A stretch of 64,000 nt of DNA from Agroathelia rolfsii (GCA_018343915.1 JABRWF010000001.1:2294001-2358000), one strand, 5' to 3'. Positions 11,393-23,624 are shown, numbered from the stretch's first letter. Notes: generated from the letters alone by a model not told the origin. Program-made: numbers and translations.

Positions 11393-12390
11393 TTAAGAAT
11401 CTGAGATGATAGGGCCCAGGTGCTGGTTGTTGAGTTTGGTCAGTGTCCGTTCTAGATGCTCTACAGCAGGCGCGTCCAGGATCACCCTCTGCCATCGAAC
11501 GAGGTCGTACACCGTCAAGTCATTGACCGTCTTGACTTCAACAGTGCGCAGATTGCTCGAGCTTCTGCTGAGACCAATGGGAACTTCCTCCTCGCCGGTA
11601 ACAAAGAGGGCCTTGCGCCATCCCAGGTTATCCAAACGTTCTGCGAAATGTTTCGTCTTGAGGCCGGGCCATGCGAGGGACTTGACAATCCCCAAGCGTT
11701 CTTCCCGCAGCTTCGCACTCAATGCCACGCGCATACCCATCTCAACCACTTTGCGCGGCAGCTTCGTGCTGAAGTCGCGTGGTTTGGGACCAAAGGCTTT
11801 TCCACCACCCACGAGGTTGGGACTACCTGCGTCGCCGAGACGAGCGCGACCTGACCCTTTTTGAGGGCGAAGTTTGTGGCCGGAGGCCTTGACTTCTCCG
11901 CGCGACTTGGAGGATGCGGTACCCTGGCGGAGGCCGTCGCGATAGTGAACAACACAAAGGTGAAGGATATCTCGTCGAATAGGATGGTTGAAAACAGTAG
12001 GGTCCAAGGAGGCTACCTGTTCTGCAATATTTTCGCCCTTCTTGGGGTGTAGGAGAGTGGACATTGAGACATGGACGTTGTCATGCCATGGGGGAACGTC
12101 TGTGAAAACGAGTGAGGAGCCAGTACCACAGAAATAGATAGACACACACCAGAGAGGTATTCCGAAGCAATAGCCTCCCCCTCCTCATTCGTTAGTATTT
12201 TGTCATTGCCAGTCTCGGACAGCACTTCAGGATCAATTATGCCAACTTGGCTGCTGGCATTAGTGGTAGAGGCAAGAGAGGCCAAGGTTCTCCGTGCAGA
12301 CAAAGTTGGCTATTTCAGATTCTCAGAATAACTTTCGGAAATAAATTGCTGCAGAAAGCGCACCAGAGACCGCCGAAGAACAGACAGCAT
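11393..12390 (-). CDS. Mitochondrial large-subunit ribosomal protein uL4m
   Basis: Structural protein of the mitochondrial large ribosomal subunit (yeast YML6). Exons 12390-12364, 12309-12150 and 12099-11393 give about 297 residues. The short first exon encodes MLSVLRRSL, which joined to PTLSARRTLASLAS makes a typical arginine-rich, serine-rich import presequence; the second exon alone has no ATG. The uL4 core shows HYRDGLRQGTASSKSRGEV, GHKLRPQKGSGRARLGD and GGKAFGPKPRDFSTKLP, the conserved loop that enters the exit tunnel, followed by a C-terminal globular part. Divergent from RPS16 with 379 bp between starts. Confidence 0.9.
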
Positions 12391-12769
12391 TATTGAAGTA
12401 CTAGTGAAGTCCAAAGGCCAGCTTGAAGCAATTAGAAGAAGGCGCTTTCGGAAGCTATTACCTCTCTGGGGACGGAACTCGGAGACCTACCTAATCGGGA
12501 TGTACCTCGTCTGCTCGATTTCGCTACTCACAGCAACCCAAGTCCTGTGTGCGAGCTTGCTCTTATTGTGAGTATACCCCGAACCTACGAATGGCAGAGG
12601 CATAGTCTCTCCAAGCCCTGATCTCCCGTTTGATGCATCGAAATCGACTCGGAAACGGCTGGATGCTTTTGCTCTTGTCTGGATGTGCTTTGCCCGATTT
12701 CCGTTACTCAACTCTGTCTGTAGTCATCTCTAGCCGACCAAGTACCGGCACACTTGTATTATCTCAAAA
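12391..12769. promoter_or_regulatory. Divergent promoter of uL4m and RPS16
   Basis: A 379-bp region between the start codons of a mitochondrial and a cytosolic ribosomal protein gene. No TATA box or known ribosomal-protein element was clearly seen; small open frames here look spurious. Confidence 0.55.
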
Positions 12770-13351
12770 ATGGCTTCAACAACCAGAGCCGTCCAGACGT
12801 TCGGCAAGAAGAAGGTGCATTTCTTCCCTGCTCAGGCCACTCGTGAAATCTAGGGAGATCATATAAACCTAATACGACTTCTTCCTACCCATTTTTTGAA
12901 CTTAGACTGCGACTGCCGTCGCCCATGCCAAAGAAGGCCGTGGACTCCTCCGCGTCAATGGCTCGCCTATTGAGCTCGTTCGCCCCGAAATCTTGAGATT
13001 CAAGGTCTACGAGCCCGTCCTTGTTGCTGGTGTGGACGCTTTTGAAGCCGTCGATATCCGTGTCCGCGTCAAGGGCGGAGGACACACCTCGCAAATCTAC
13101 GCTATCCGTCAGGCTATTGCCAAGGCTATCGTGGCGTACTATGCCAAATACGTTGATGCTTTCAACGCCCTGGAACTCAAGAGGAAGTTGGTTGCATATG
13201 ACCGTAGCCTCCTGATTGCTGATCCCAGACGGATGGAGCCAAAGAAGTTCGGTGGTGGAGGTGCTCGTGCCCGCAGGCAGAAGAGGTATGCTCTCGGTGT
13301 CATTTATGTAGTGTCGATTATTGATTTTTGCTTTCCCACAGTTACCGGTAA
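12770..13351 (+). CDS. RPS16: 40S ribosomal protein S16 (uS9)
   Basis: Cytosolic small-subunit protein whose C-terminal tail reaches the P-site tRNA. Exons 12770-12814, 12906-13285 and 13342-13351 give 144 residues, the normal length. It starts [15 protein letters not shown], then [39 protein letters not shown], and [24 protein letters not shown]. The last exon is only 10 bases and completes the invariant ending SYR. The phase is exact at both introns. Confidence 0.97.
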
Positions 13352-13938
13352 AGAGTTGGCGGCAGTTGCTGGTGTGGCTTTTCTTTTCTATCATATTACG
13401 CACGCGTTCTTTTCCCATACCTTCATATCATGCCAAAGACATATCTGCTACGCTGTATTATCGCCCAGAATTGCGGTTGAAATATGAACATGGATTTTTC
13501 ATGCATCATTATGGCTAATATACGTTGATCCGACACCCAGAGAGTTTGCGAGATACGCCTTGAGTCCTCTTATACTCTTTCATGCATTCCAAATGGGTTC
13601 GGTGTACCAACATCGATTGTGTGGACTCGATATGTCATTCTCAGAGCATTAGTTTGTGCTAGCACCATCATTCCAAGCAAACTTATAGTCATGAATGTAA
13701 TCGACGGAGTTCCGTTGGGCTGCTCGTTGCCGTGTGTATCATGTGGCATAACCTCACGGGTGTTACCATCTGCCGTGCTGCTTGCGCAGCTCCGAGTCGT
13801 AGCATCAGTAACTTCATTCGGGGAACTCGAGTCATTCCAACTAATACGGCTGCGTGTATATTCGGATCATATAGTATATAGAATTTGCATGGAATATATA
13901 AACTGATACCTGGCTTGTATGAGTCGCAGCAACTATCG
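13352..13938. other. Intergenic DNA with the P450 promoter
   Basis: No gene recognised. TATATAAA at 13895-13902 lies 37 bp before the P450 start codon and is a good TATA candidate. Confidence 0.5.
13895..13902 (+). promoter_or_regulatory. TATA box of the P450 gene
   Basis: TATATAAA 37 bp upstream of the ATG at 13939, oriented for the P450. Confidence 0.45.
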
Positions 13939-16131
13939 ATGTTTCTCCTGATATCTCTCATTCTCATCCTGCTCGCCACCTGGTACATTTCCAGGAGGCA
14001 ATCTTCTGGAACTACGACTACAAAGCTGCGGGGCCCGCCGGCTGATAGCCTCTTTCATGGGAAAAAGGAGCTCGCGAAAGTTCCTGAAGCTAGTCTTTAT
14101 GTTAACTGGGCTCGTGAATATGGTAGTGCATACGAGCTAACAGCAGCTCTTGGAGCGAAGAGAGTTGTGCTATTCGATCCCAAGGCAGTCGCCCATGTTG
14201 GAGCTTTGGACACGACTGTATACGTAAATCATGGTATCACCAGATCGTTGGTTGAAATGATGGTAAGATACAATATTATATCTTTACATATGGTTGAATA
14301 ACTTGCTTTCATAGATTGGCAAAGGATTATCGTGGGCAGAAGGCGATGATCACAAAAGGTTGGTATACTGTTTGATATTGTATAACCGGACAGCCTATTA
14401 ACGTCAATATCGAAGACAAAGGAAGATGCTTCTACCAGCCTTCAGCTCTACCGTCATAAAAGATATGTTCGACGTTTTTCTGGACTGCGCTCATAAGGTA
14501 GGGATAAAGCCATATGTATATGTGCTGTCATAGCCAAATTGTTCGTAGACCGAGTTGGCCTGGAATGCGAAGCAGCCGACGTCTAGTGATGATGGCGCTA
14601 TCATTGAGGTTCAGCATTGGTTAGTGGTTGTCTTATCATAAATACTTGAGCTAAGGGCTGGATCAATAACACAGGGCTAGTTGTATCTCGTATGTTCTAA
14701 CTAGCAACTTCTGTGAGGTATAGGCATAAGCATTGCTAATCCAATTAAATCATCTTAGTCTTGATAGCATCGGAATCGCAGGGTTTTCTCATGATTTCAT
14801 GGCAACTCAGGGACGGAAATCTGCCGTACAGGATATGTTTGATGACTTGAATTTCCAATCTTTGGGCACGATGGAGATCATCACCCTTACCGTAGCTTTC
14901 ATCTTCCCGTCATTCATTCACTTTTCTGGCAAGATAAACAGGATATTGCATTCCTTCAAAGAGACTATCCATACTCTTGGGCGGGATCTCTTAACCGAGT
15001 CCCAAACGGAAGATGTGGCAAATATCCAGGGGAAGAGTATCATTGATATCCTAGGTTTCTTATCCTTTTCCTTCGTCATGACATCTTTCGAATCTAATTG
15101 CCTTTTATCAAGTCAAATCCGAAAATGCAAACAATTCTTCGGGTTTATCAGAGGAAGAGGTCTTTGCTCAGGTGCTTTGTTCGACGTCTTCGAATGTGCT
15201 TCTGTCATATAACCTCGTTAAAATACGTAGATCAGTCTCCTAATTGCAGCTGGCTATGAAACAACGTCTGGTAAATAAATTTATTACATGTTTCTGTTGA
15301 TCTCAAATCTAACTTTTGACATAGCTACCATCACTGTAAGCCTTGAAGCAAATGAATGAGGACTGTCATCCCAACAGCTTTCACTCCTAGTGGGCTCTTA
15401 TCGAGCTTTCGCGTCGCCCAGAAGTTCAACAGAAGCTTTACGAGGAACTTCGAGCTTCAGGAAGCGGAGACCCCACCCTTGAGCAACTTAACCATGGTTT
15501 TCCATACTTGGACGCATTCATTCACGAGGTTCTGAGACAAAATGCTCTCGTGGTTGAGAATTTCCGGATCGTAAGTCTTGAATTTATGGACTGGATGGGA
15601 AAGCAAACAAACCTGACCTCTTTTCGTCAGGCCGCACAAGATGACATCATTCCACTTGACACACCTGTTCAAGACAGAGAGGGTAATACCATAGATCGTA
15701 TCACTATCGCCAAGGGAACAATGGTTACATTGCCCCTAGCAGGTCTGAACATGTCTGAGAACATTTGGGGCTCTAATGCAAGCGAATTTATGCCTGAGCG
15801 CTGGATGGGCGAGAACTCCTCTAATCTTCGCAATCGTTTGCTCACCTTTGGGGCGGGGCAACGGGCGTGCCTGGGAAGGGGATTTGCCATCGCGACAATG
15901 AAGGTATGTTTATCCTAGCTTGAACATCGTTCCTGACCAAGGACTGGTCTTATTTACAAATCCAACTCGAAACAGGCTGTTCTATGCGTTCTTGTTCGCA
16001 GCTTTGAATTTTCATTCCCCCCGAACGTTGATACCAAGGTTGAGCTCTATCTTGGATTTTTGCCAAGACCTAAACTTGCAGGAGAAGAAGGCCCTCGAGT
16101 GCCATTATTAATCAAACGTCGATTGGACTGA
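13939..16131 (+). CDS. Cytochrome P450 monooxygenase
   Basis: Membrane-bound haem monooxygenase of the ER; substrate unknown. Twelve exons (13939-14262, 14315-14358, 14416-14497, 14549-14619, 14675-14689, 14759-15054, 15113-15171, 15231-15270, 15325-15335, 15391-15570, 15631-15903, 15976-16131) join in phase to 516 residues. It has an N-terminal anchor (MFLLISLILILLATWYI), a C-helix motif near HKRQRKMLLPAF, I-helix AAGYETTS, K-helix HEVLR (ExxR), FMPERW and the haem loop FGAGQRACLGRG with the axial cysteine. Exons of 15 and 11 bases are needed to keep WASCISLDSIG and SATITWAL. All landmarks are intact, so it is likely functional. It is a lone gene, not part of an obvious biosynthetic cluster; neighbours are housekeeping genes. 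Confidence 0.93.
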
Positions 16132-16449
16132 TTTAAGTTTGCAAATTGGACGCTGCATTGCTAGCAATGTTTACCCAAATCACAAAGCCAGCCCCACTCA
16201 TATCATGATATACGTATTTCCTTAGTATTGGCAGCTTATTACTTTAGTACTTCCGATAATCTGATTCCTGCTCCACTCCAACGTTTCCGTTCCTGGGATA
16301 AGCATGACATTGCTATATCTATCCCATCAACTAGGTTCCGCAGCACTTGTATCCCTCCATGTTAAAAACAAGTTCAGGCCATCGCGAATAGGTTGATTAC
16401 ATGATGTTACATGAGCCCTTGACACTGGCTCAGAAAAAAAAGCGTCTGC
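16132..16449. other. Convergent 3' region between P450 and TAF5
   Basis: No gene seen. Its right edge meets a perfect inverted repeat that runs into the last TAF5 codons. Confidence 0.5.
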
Positions 16450-16471
16450 CTATCGAGTCTCGATAGGCAGA
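16445..16471. repeat. Perfect 13-bp inverted repeat at the TAF5 stop codon
   Basis: Two 13-bp arms (TCTGCCTATCGAG and its complement) separated by one base. The TAF5 stop codon (minus strand, 16452-16450) lies inside one arm and the last five or six codons occupy the rest, so the TAF5 mRNA would end its coding part in a hairpin. Confidence 0.8.
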
Positions 16472-19309
16472 TATGATCCTGCCACCAAGCACAAGTTCCG
16501 AGGGGTAAATTGCACATTTACTATAGATGTCCTCTTTGTCGGGAAAGTAGCAAGCAGATCGTTCCTACGAGGAATGATCATCCATCAGCGCCTCGAACAG
16601 ATAGATAACGTGAGAAAGTAAATGGATAGGCGTACGTCTGCAGGCCATAGTCGCCTCCATATTCCTTTGCGGCACCGCCAGAGGTATCGCCATTGCTAAG
16701 ACCCATGGACGTCGAGCCGGCATCGGCAGCTTTCTCTGCCGTACCACCGGCGCTCATCACGTCCCAGCAGCGCACGGTCCAATCTGCACCTCCACTGACA
16801 AGAAGTGAAGATTCAGCGCTGAAAGCGAGAGAGTATATGGATGCTGTGTGTCCTGTCATTTTCTTAATGCGTTTTCCGGAGCCTAAATCCCATAGGTTGA
16901 TTGCAAGGTCCTCGCCTACAAGAAAAAAAAAGATAAATTGATATGGACGAGAATCAAAACGAAGACGAACCTGCACTAGCCAAATATCGTCCATCTGGGC
17001 TGAGAGCAACTTTTGATACAGAGCCTTGATGGCCCACAAACACACGCACAGTCGAGCCCTTCTGAACATCCCAGAGTCTTGCGGTCCAATCACTAGATCC
17101 GGTGGCGAGATATAGTGAATTTGGATGGAATTGTAGACACTGAAGCGAGTAAAATGAGTGAGGTGAGGTGTCAGATGCCATTATACCCTGTACTCACGTC
17201 TACATCGCTCAGATGGCCTGCATATATCCTAAGCGCCGCTTTCCTGTCACTACTCCATAGTCGTGCTGTTCTATCGCGACTTGCCGTGGCAAAGTAAATA
17301 CCCATAGGACTCCATTGCACGTCCCATACTGGATTTTGATGCCCTCGATATGCAACAACGTTTGTCAATGTGTCCATGGACCACAGTCGAGTCGTAGTGT
17401 CCGCCGAGGCGGACAATAAGAATTTCGGTGGCGCAGACGAGCCGGCTACGGGGTCGAACGATAGCGCATACACGGGGCCACTGTGTCCGATGAGTTTGCG
17501 AGTTGTGCCACCGTTTTTCTCGCGTATCTTGCGGATAGATGCAGCTAAATGTGTCGTTTGGGTAGGCTCTTTCGTAGGAAAAGTTGTGTAAGAGAAAGGG
17601 CGTACTGTCTTTGATAGAACTTGACGGGAAATCACTCTTTAAACCTTTCAATTTCTCGCCCTTAAGATTCCATAGCCTAATGTAACTCTCGGAAAATCCA
17701 ACAGCCATCAATGAGTTATCCTCAGAAAAGGTAGCGCACGGGGCACAACTGGAGCAATATGTTAGGCAAATATGCGCGCATGAAGGAACACGAGTGCATA
17801 CCCATCTGGGACATCATGAAGCGTATAAGCGCATATGCTTGGCAGTACACGAGACCTTATACTAGTAGCTTGAGGTGAGCTGATATCAACAGTCCCCAAT
17901 TGCTGAGGGTCTAGTCGGATCCGTTTCCTGGCATCGCGAACTTTTTCGACCTCACGATTAACATCAACTGTCCTGAACGCTGACGGATGTGGCAGTAAGT
18001 CGGACTCTGCTGGCGCGACTAAGCCTTTGGGAACTGTCTGCTGAATTATCGGTCGATCTAATTGTATAGAGGGATCTCGTTCGACCATCGCTTGTTCTTT
18101 GAGAACGCGCTCTGCTTCATCTCGAAGGTCGTTCGGCAGTGGTACGGGTCCAAGCTTAAGAGGACCTTTGGACGTGTTAAACGCGTTGGGATCATTGATG
18201 GTCGTGGTGCCTGCGGTCTGAGGTATGAGCGAAGAGAGCAGACCCGTGCCTTCTTCCCATGCATTAAGAGAGACGGAAGTTGTATTGGATGAAGTCACTG
18301 TATATGGTATTAGATATTGTTCAAGGGTTGTACATGATCCTTGTGCAAAATATTGTTTACCGTTAAACTGGAGATGGTTATTCACTACCCTCATGACAGA
18401 AGCCCTTCCCCGCTTCCCAGTTTCTCCGGTGAACCCATCACCTGCACCCAATGCTTCACCACCAATACCTTCTGTGAGCCAGCCAACTAGGAGGGCTAAT
18501 CCAGAACGACTCATGCGGACGACATATTTTTCATTGCGGAAGCGTTGTGCAAGATCATCGTTCTGGACGTGAATGGGCATACGGAGCGTTGATAGATGAT
18601 GGAGGACCTTCTTATGAGTAGGTGCGAGCGAAGGAGAAAAGGTAGAAAAGAAATTCATGGCTAACCACGAAAAATAATTAGTATCAGAGACAATCATCAA
18701 TAGCACATTAAAATGCATACCGCCTTCTTTAAAACCGTAATGGACCAAGTCGAGATAGAAATGACAGAATATAGGAAACAATATAGGTCGAAATTCGGGC
18801 TATATGCAGGACAATAAGTATGCAGAGTACAATCAAGTTTCCTAGCATACTCGATACATGTCCAGGGAGCCATCGACCCATGCTTCTAGCTCACGGTACC
18901 CCTCGTGTTTGTCAGTTGGATCCAACTTGAGTACTTCCTCTGCACCAATTTGTCCCAGGCTTGCAATCAAACTTTGAATCTTTTGCGGCGTGCCCATTCC
19001 ACCCAGCTCTTGTACCACTTGATCCTTGTCACGAAGGACATTCTCGCCGGGCTTGGATGCTTTTTGTGCATAGACGGCAAGACCGCGAATCAAGTCATCG
19101 ACAGACACGGTGGAAGAGGAGGCTTTGTCCTTGTCCTTTTCAGAGGATTCTATCGAGTCCAGAAGGCCTTTCTCAGCAGCACTATAGCCCCTTGCGCGCA
19201 GGTATTCATAAATTAGACGATCCTCAGCAGATGCATTCTGAAGCGGGTCAGAGGTTGCCGCTGGAGATGCGGTTGAAGATTGTGGAGAAGCAGGTGTCTC
19301 CTCAGGCAT
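16450..19309 (-). CDS. TAF5: TFIID subunit TAF5 (WD40)
   Basis: Scaffold subunit of TFIID, and of SAGA where the two complexes share it, in RNA polymerase II initiation. About ten exons. N-terminus: LisH (DRLIYEYLRARGYSAAEKGLL, residues about 30-50), then the TAF5 NTD2 helical domain (LEAWVDGSLDMYR joined to a PEFRPILFPIFCHFYLDLV segment). A long linker follows, then C-terminal WD repeats: IRLWNLKGE, GHSGPVYALSFDP, SASADTTTRLWSM, GHQNPVWDVQWSP, ASRDRTARLWSSD, ATGSSDWTARLWDV, GHQGSVSKVALSPDGRYLASAG, INLWDLGSGKRIKKMTGHT and SGGADWTVRCWDV. The final exon encodes DLLATFPTKRTSIVNVQFTP then RNLCLVAG, a TAF5 signature, and stops inside a palindrome. The start is the ATG before PEETPASP. Confidence 0.93.
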
Positions 19310-19549
19310 AGCGGCGAGTCCTCAGATAGCTGTATGATAGACAGGATAATCCAGTTACAAAGGAGAGAAGCAATGTAGCAAAGGAGCAGGAGGTGGCCTA
19401 ATGACAGTCGGAGAACAAGTTGGTCAAGACGCGTTCACGTGTGATCGCCCCGTTCAATTACTGGTTGAACTGCGACCACCAGCTCTGTCTGAAATCTCTG
19501 CTTATTTTCTCCATTTTCTTGCTCGAAAGTGGGCATACAATAGATAGTC

Positions 19550-20500
19550 ATGGATCCTATGGATATGGATGCAAGCATGGACTACGATTATGCGCCTCAG
19601 CAGATCATTCCCTCAGGAAATGCTCAGCAAGAGGAGGAGACATCACAACTACCCATGCCCAGCACATCTGCCTCTGCGGATGCGCCCAGTAAGTGGCACA
19701 CGTGTAGATCTATGGCAATCACGAAGTCATGACTTACGACGGAATCCTCTCCAGCAGCTTTTGTCCCATCACGAGATACTCTCAAAGAGGTGGCCGTAAA
19801 GGTCCACAAGAGGAGAGCAGAGCAGGACACATGGACTTACATCGGAAAGGCAGTCTGCACACACGAGGAGGAGCCAGGGCACAAATCTCGTGTTGTTGTG
19901 CGTTCCGTGGCGACTGGCAAAGAAATGGTCGTCTTTAACGAAGTATATATCGTTCCTCATCCTCATCCAAGATTTCGTTCAAGACAACATATCTCATGGA
20001 TTCCCCATTCCCCATCCTAGTCGAAAGATCTTCAGGCCGAAAAGCGTGGCAACTTTGTCGTCATTGGAACAGTAGAAGATGGCCGTGTACAAACTTGGTC
20101 GTTGAATGTAAGCCCTTGTCCTCGTTCCAGCCGTACATGTCCTGTGTGTGGCTTCGTGAATGCCTCTGTCTGATATCACCATCCAACCCAGGCTCTCAAC
20201 AACTCTTCCACGCTTCGTCTTATGACCTACATCGAATTGGCCTCGTATCGTGCAAAAGCCGCTCGGGAAGATCCCAAGACATATAATAAATCAAGGCGAC
20301 GGATCGAACGTCTCATCAAAGACGACAGACGGAGACGGCACCGTCGACGAAGAGACGCGGATGCACTCGTTGACGCATTCGCCAAATCTGATCTCAATGG
20401 TCATACTGAGGCCGAGGCTGCGCAAAGCATGATGTATTCTCCTCCCAATCCACCCATGTATCCCACCACCACATCCGCCCCAGTCCCACCGACGTCTTAG
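19550..20500 (+). CDS. Unrecognised conserved-looking protein with basic C-terminal helix
   Basis: I do not recognise the family. At least four exons are joined by clear GT-AG introns (first donor after 19688; later exon beginning SKDLQAEKRGNFVV). The N-terminus is acidic and methionine-rich with low complexity. The middle (VHKRRAEQDTWTYIGKAVC, KSRVVVRSVATGKEMVVFNE, RGNFVVIGTVEDGRVQTWSL) alternates like a beta-rich fold that could be a small PH/EVH1-like or RanBD-like domain. A long basic helix follows (YNKSRRRIERLIKDDRRRRH), then a proline-rich tail. The first acceptor is a tandem CAGCAG, so one alanine may be optional. A nuclear role is a guess from the basic tract only. Confidence 0.7.
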
Positions 20501-21381
20501 CACTCTTTCCGCGACAATTTCTTCCCCTTTCCCCTTGTTTTCATCTATCCAGCCACTTCTAGGCAGTATATCATGCTACTATATTGTCTGTTGTCTCACT
20601 TACGTTGCGCTGTGACTTTTATTTGTCTGTAGCGTTCCGGTTTCTGATCTCATACATCAAGTCCTGTTTCTCCTCCCTTCCTCCCTCCCCCTCCTATAGT
20701 CAGTCTTTCATATGTACATACACAACACTGCAACATCCATATCCGCACGCCCCATCTTCCTCATCCTCTCCCGACTCCCAACCCCCCTGAGCTGTCCTGC
20801 TTTGCTACTGCTTCTACTACTCAAATCCGTACCCGTATTCATTCGCAGTCGATTTTTTTTTTTTTCTGTCTTTTTAACTGTCTCTTTTTTCGCCATATAT
20901 ATATACACACACATTACACACATATATATATCACAATGCAACACCCCCTCAAATCCAGACCAAGAAATTCAAGTCCAGCCTCCATCCAGTCAGTCGAGCA
21001 GCTTTTTATTCTTTTGTAACTTCGGTGAAGTCGTAGGTAAACAAAATGTATGGGTTGGAGATTATACAATCCGTGGTTTGCTACTACCGTCCATGTGAGT
21101 TGAGATGGGTAGGAAGAGGCGAAGGCAAACAAGACACAGAGTGGGAAAAAAAAAGTCAAATAATAAGTAGCGTCATACAAAATAGAGAAAAATAAAAACG
21201 GAAGGAAGGGGCTGGGGCTGAGGGGACAGTCAGGAAAAGATGTTTGGATGCCACAGACAAAGCAAGATATAAAAAAGAAATGACGAAAGAGTTCCTAAAA
21301 TGTAAATGTATAAGACGAAGGCGAGAAACAGAGCAGAAGGGAAAGTAACAGCAACAAGAGCCTGAGTGACAAGCGTGAAAG
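20501..21381. other. Convergent 3' intergenic DNA, pyrimidine-rich
   Basis: Long CT-rich and T-rich tracts and a TATATA/ACACAC microsatellite-like stretch near 20895-20935. Open frames here are low-complexity and unconvincing. It holds the 3' ends of two convergent genes. Confidence 0.5.
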
Positions 21382-23320
21382 CTAGTGATGTGGCTCTTCA
21401 TTGGATGAGTGAGAGTGAGTGGCCTGCAGCAGAGGCAGATCCATATTGCTACCCGGGCCTCCTCCAAATGTAGCTGCGCCGGACGTCTCACCTGACACAT
21501 CGGACGGGTGCCGGTGCTTATTGGAATACATCGCGGCATCGTACATCGGCGGCAGCTCAACAACTTCTTCCTCCTCAGGTTGGTCTAAAATCGACGTGCC
21601 CGCGTCGGTGTGCAATATGAATCGCGACGGACGCGAGGCCGACGAGCCTGCCGTGGACGCTGCTGCTGCTGCCTCCGCAGCTTTTCTGCTCCGTGCAGAA
21701 GAATGCATCGACAGATGCGGTCGGTGCGTGCGCGGTGTCAGCGGGTCGTCGTATTCGTCGTCGCGATAGGCATCGTGCGTCGCTGAGGGAAGCATGAACG
21801 GGCTTGGCTGGTACTGCTGGTCGGCAAGATGGACAGCGGAGCCAGCCATCGAGCCCTCATCAGCATGTTCTGGGTTCAGCGGGAATACGTTAGACGATTG
21901 CCTTGGACGGTGGCCGCTAGATGGGGCGGCGGCGGCGGCGGCGGCAGTCATGACACTCGGAGCTGTGCGACCCCCGAGGGATGTGCGCGAGGCATCGGCG
22001 TCAAAAGGCGCGAAGTGCCGGCTTCGACGACGCCAGTATTCTTCGTCGTGGTGATCGACGCGTTTGCGTCTAAGGAAAAATAAGAGCAGTGACACTAGGA
22101 CAGCAATAGCTACTACGGCTCCTGCTACTGTGGCTACTATGGCACCCAAGGATATACCATTGCTAGAGCCACCCGATGACGATGATGAGGTAGCAGAAGG
22201 AGCAGAAGAGGTAGAAGATGCTTGTGATGAAGTACTGGTAGCAGTTGTGGGAGGGTTCGATGTTGACGAAGGCGACTTCGAATTCAGACACGCGGTGTTA
22301 TCCGAAGCTCCCACCTGAGTATCATCGTGGTTAATGTCTTTCTATCGACTAGATGCAAGGAAAAGACATACAGCTGTTACATCAGAAACACCTCCCAAAT
22401 TCCCTTTTGAATCAACCATGGAAAATACCAATTGCACGCCAGACGCAATGTTAGCTACCCACTGATCAAGTATGAGCAAGCAGCTAATATAAAGAACAAT
22501 TCACTCTGAAATCAACTTACATCGAACTCTGTGCTGCCCATAGAAGGTAGTAGAGTCAATGCCTGACCTCCGGGTATCAATGCCTAAACACAGTCACACG
22601 AACTATCAAAGTCTGATATGAACAGTAGACGGGATGGATAGACCAACATAAAGTGTGACGGGTTGGACTGCTCCAGTATAGTTTGTTATTGGGTAATTCC
22701 TAATAGCGAATGATGAGTTAGCAACGGTAGTGGTAGTGCGTCCGCAGTCACAATTATTCCTACCCGCATTGCTGTAACGCTGAATTTGTAGCATAGTAGA
22801 AATCCACCCCTGGATCCACTGTGTTACAGTTAGCGCCGTTTTGCGCAGCACCAACCGTGTTCAGAACAGACACTCCTCCTGAAGCAAATCCAGTTGAGTC
22901 GGACATGACGGCGACGAACTGCTTCGTGCTGTTGAATGGGAGCGTCACTGAATAGGAGCCCTTGCCATTGCTATACGAGGACGACGGGATGGTAAAGATG
23001 CGTTGGGTACCAAATAACTAACGTTTGCACGTAAGCTGGGGAATACTAGTAGGTACATGGAAAGAGCAGGAGAAAGTCGATCATACAGGGAGCAGTTGCA
23101 GTTGATACGGCGCCTGACCGCCTGGGTCATATATAAGTACGGAATGAGCATGCATAGATCGGCCAATTGGGAGACACGGCTAACACTCACCGGTCCAGTT
23201 TACCGTGAACTGGCCGCATTGGGTGGGAGCATTATACGTGTAGGTGAAGTTGCACAACACAGACGACATCCAGGAGAGCAACAAGATCAGAATAAGGGGC
23301 AAGTCGCGAAGGACTGCCAT
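21382..23320 (-). CDS. Single-pass plasma-membrane protein with Ser/Thr stalk (mid2-like architecture)
   Basis: Secreted N-terminus, one transmembrane helix, disordered cytosolic tail; possibly a wall-stress sensor or adhesion protein, but this is only architecture. The start ATG at 23320 opens a signal peptide (MAVLRDLPLILILLLSWMSS) followed by the small ectodomain beginning FTYTYNAPTQCGQFTVNWTG. Further exons give QAPYQLQLLP, IFTIPSSSYSNGKGSYSVTL and VAVMSDSTGFASGGVSVLN. The last exon has a Ser/Thr-rich stalk, the membrane helix (ISLGAIVATVAGAVVAIAVL), an RRKR stop-transfer, an alanine tract and PEEEEVVELPPMYDAAM. Six or more exons; some internal joins between 22314 and 22950 are uncertain. 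This layout is common in Agaricomycetes. Confidence 0.72.
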
Positions 23321-23624
23321 GGAGGGCCACAGACGGTGCAATGGGGATGGGCTAGGAAAAGAAAAAGACGACCAGCGAATGAAGGAGAGGACAGGATTCG
23401 GTTATGGACTACGATAAACAGAACAAGTAGCAATGGGCAGGAGGGAAAATAGGCAAATGGCTCCCCTCATGTGGTGCGGCGGGGTTGATCCGGGGCAGTG
23501 CAACCATCGACGATGGCTTGTATATTTCGTTGATTGTTCGTCGATAGCCAAGCAACAGTTAATTACAATCATCATAATAATGTAATGTATCATCTGTAGC
23601 ATCTCTCCTAACCGGCGCATAGCT
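23321..23624. other. Short intergenic region
   Basis: About 300 bp holding the promoter of the membrane-protein gene and the 3' end of the next minus-strand gene. Nothing else seen. Confidence 0.5.

Noticed and set aside
20600..21100. Hydrophobic plus-strand frames near 20.7 kb.
   Set aside because: They come from CT-rich simple sequence in 3' DNA; no splice context or start signal.
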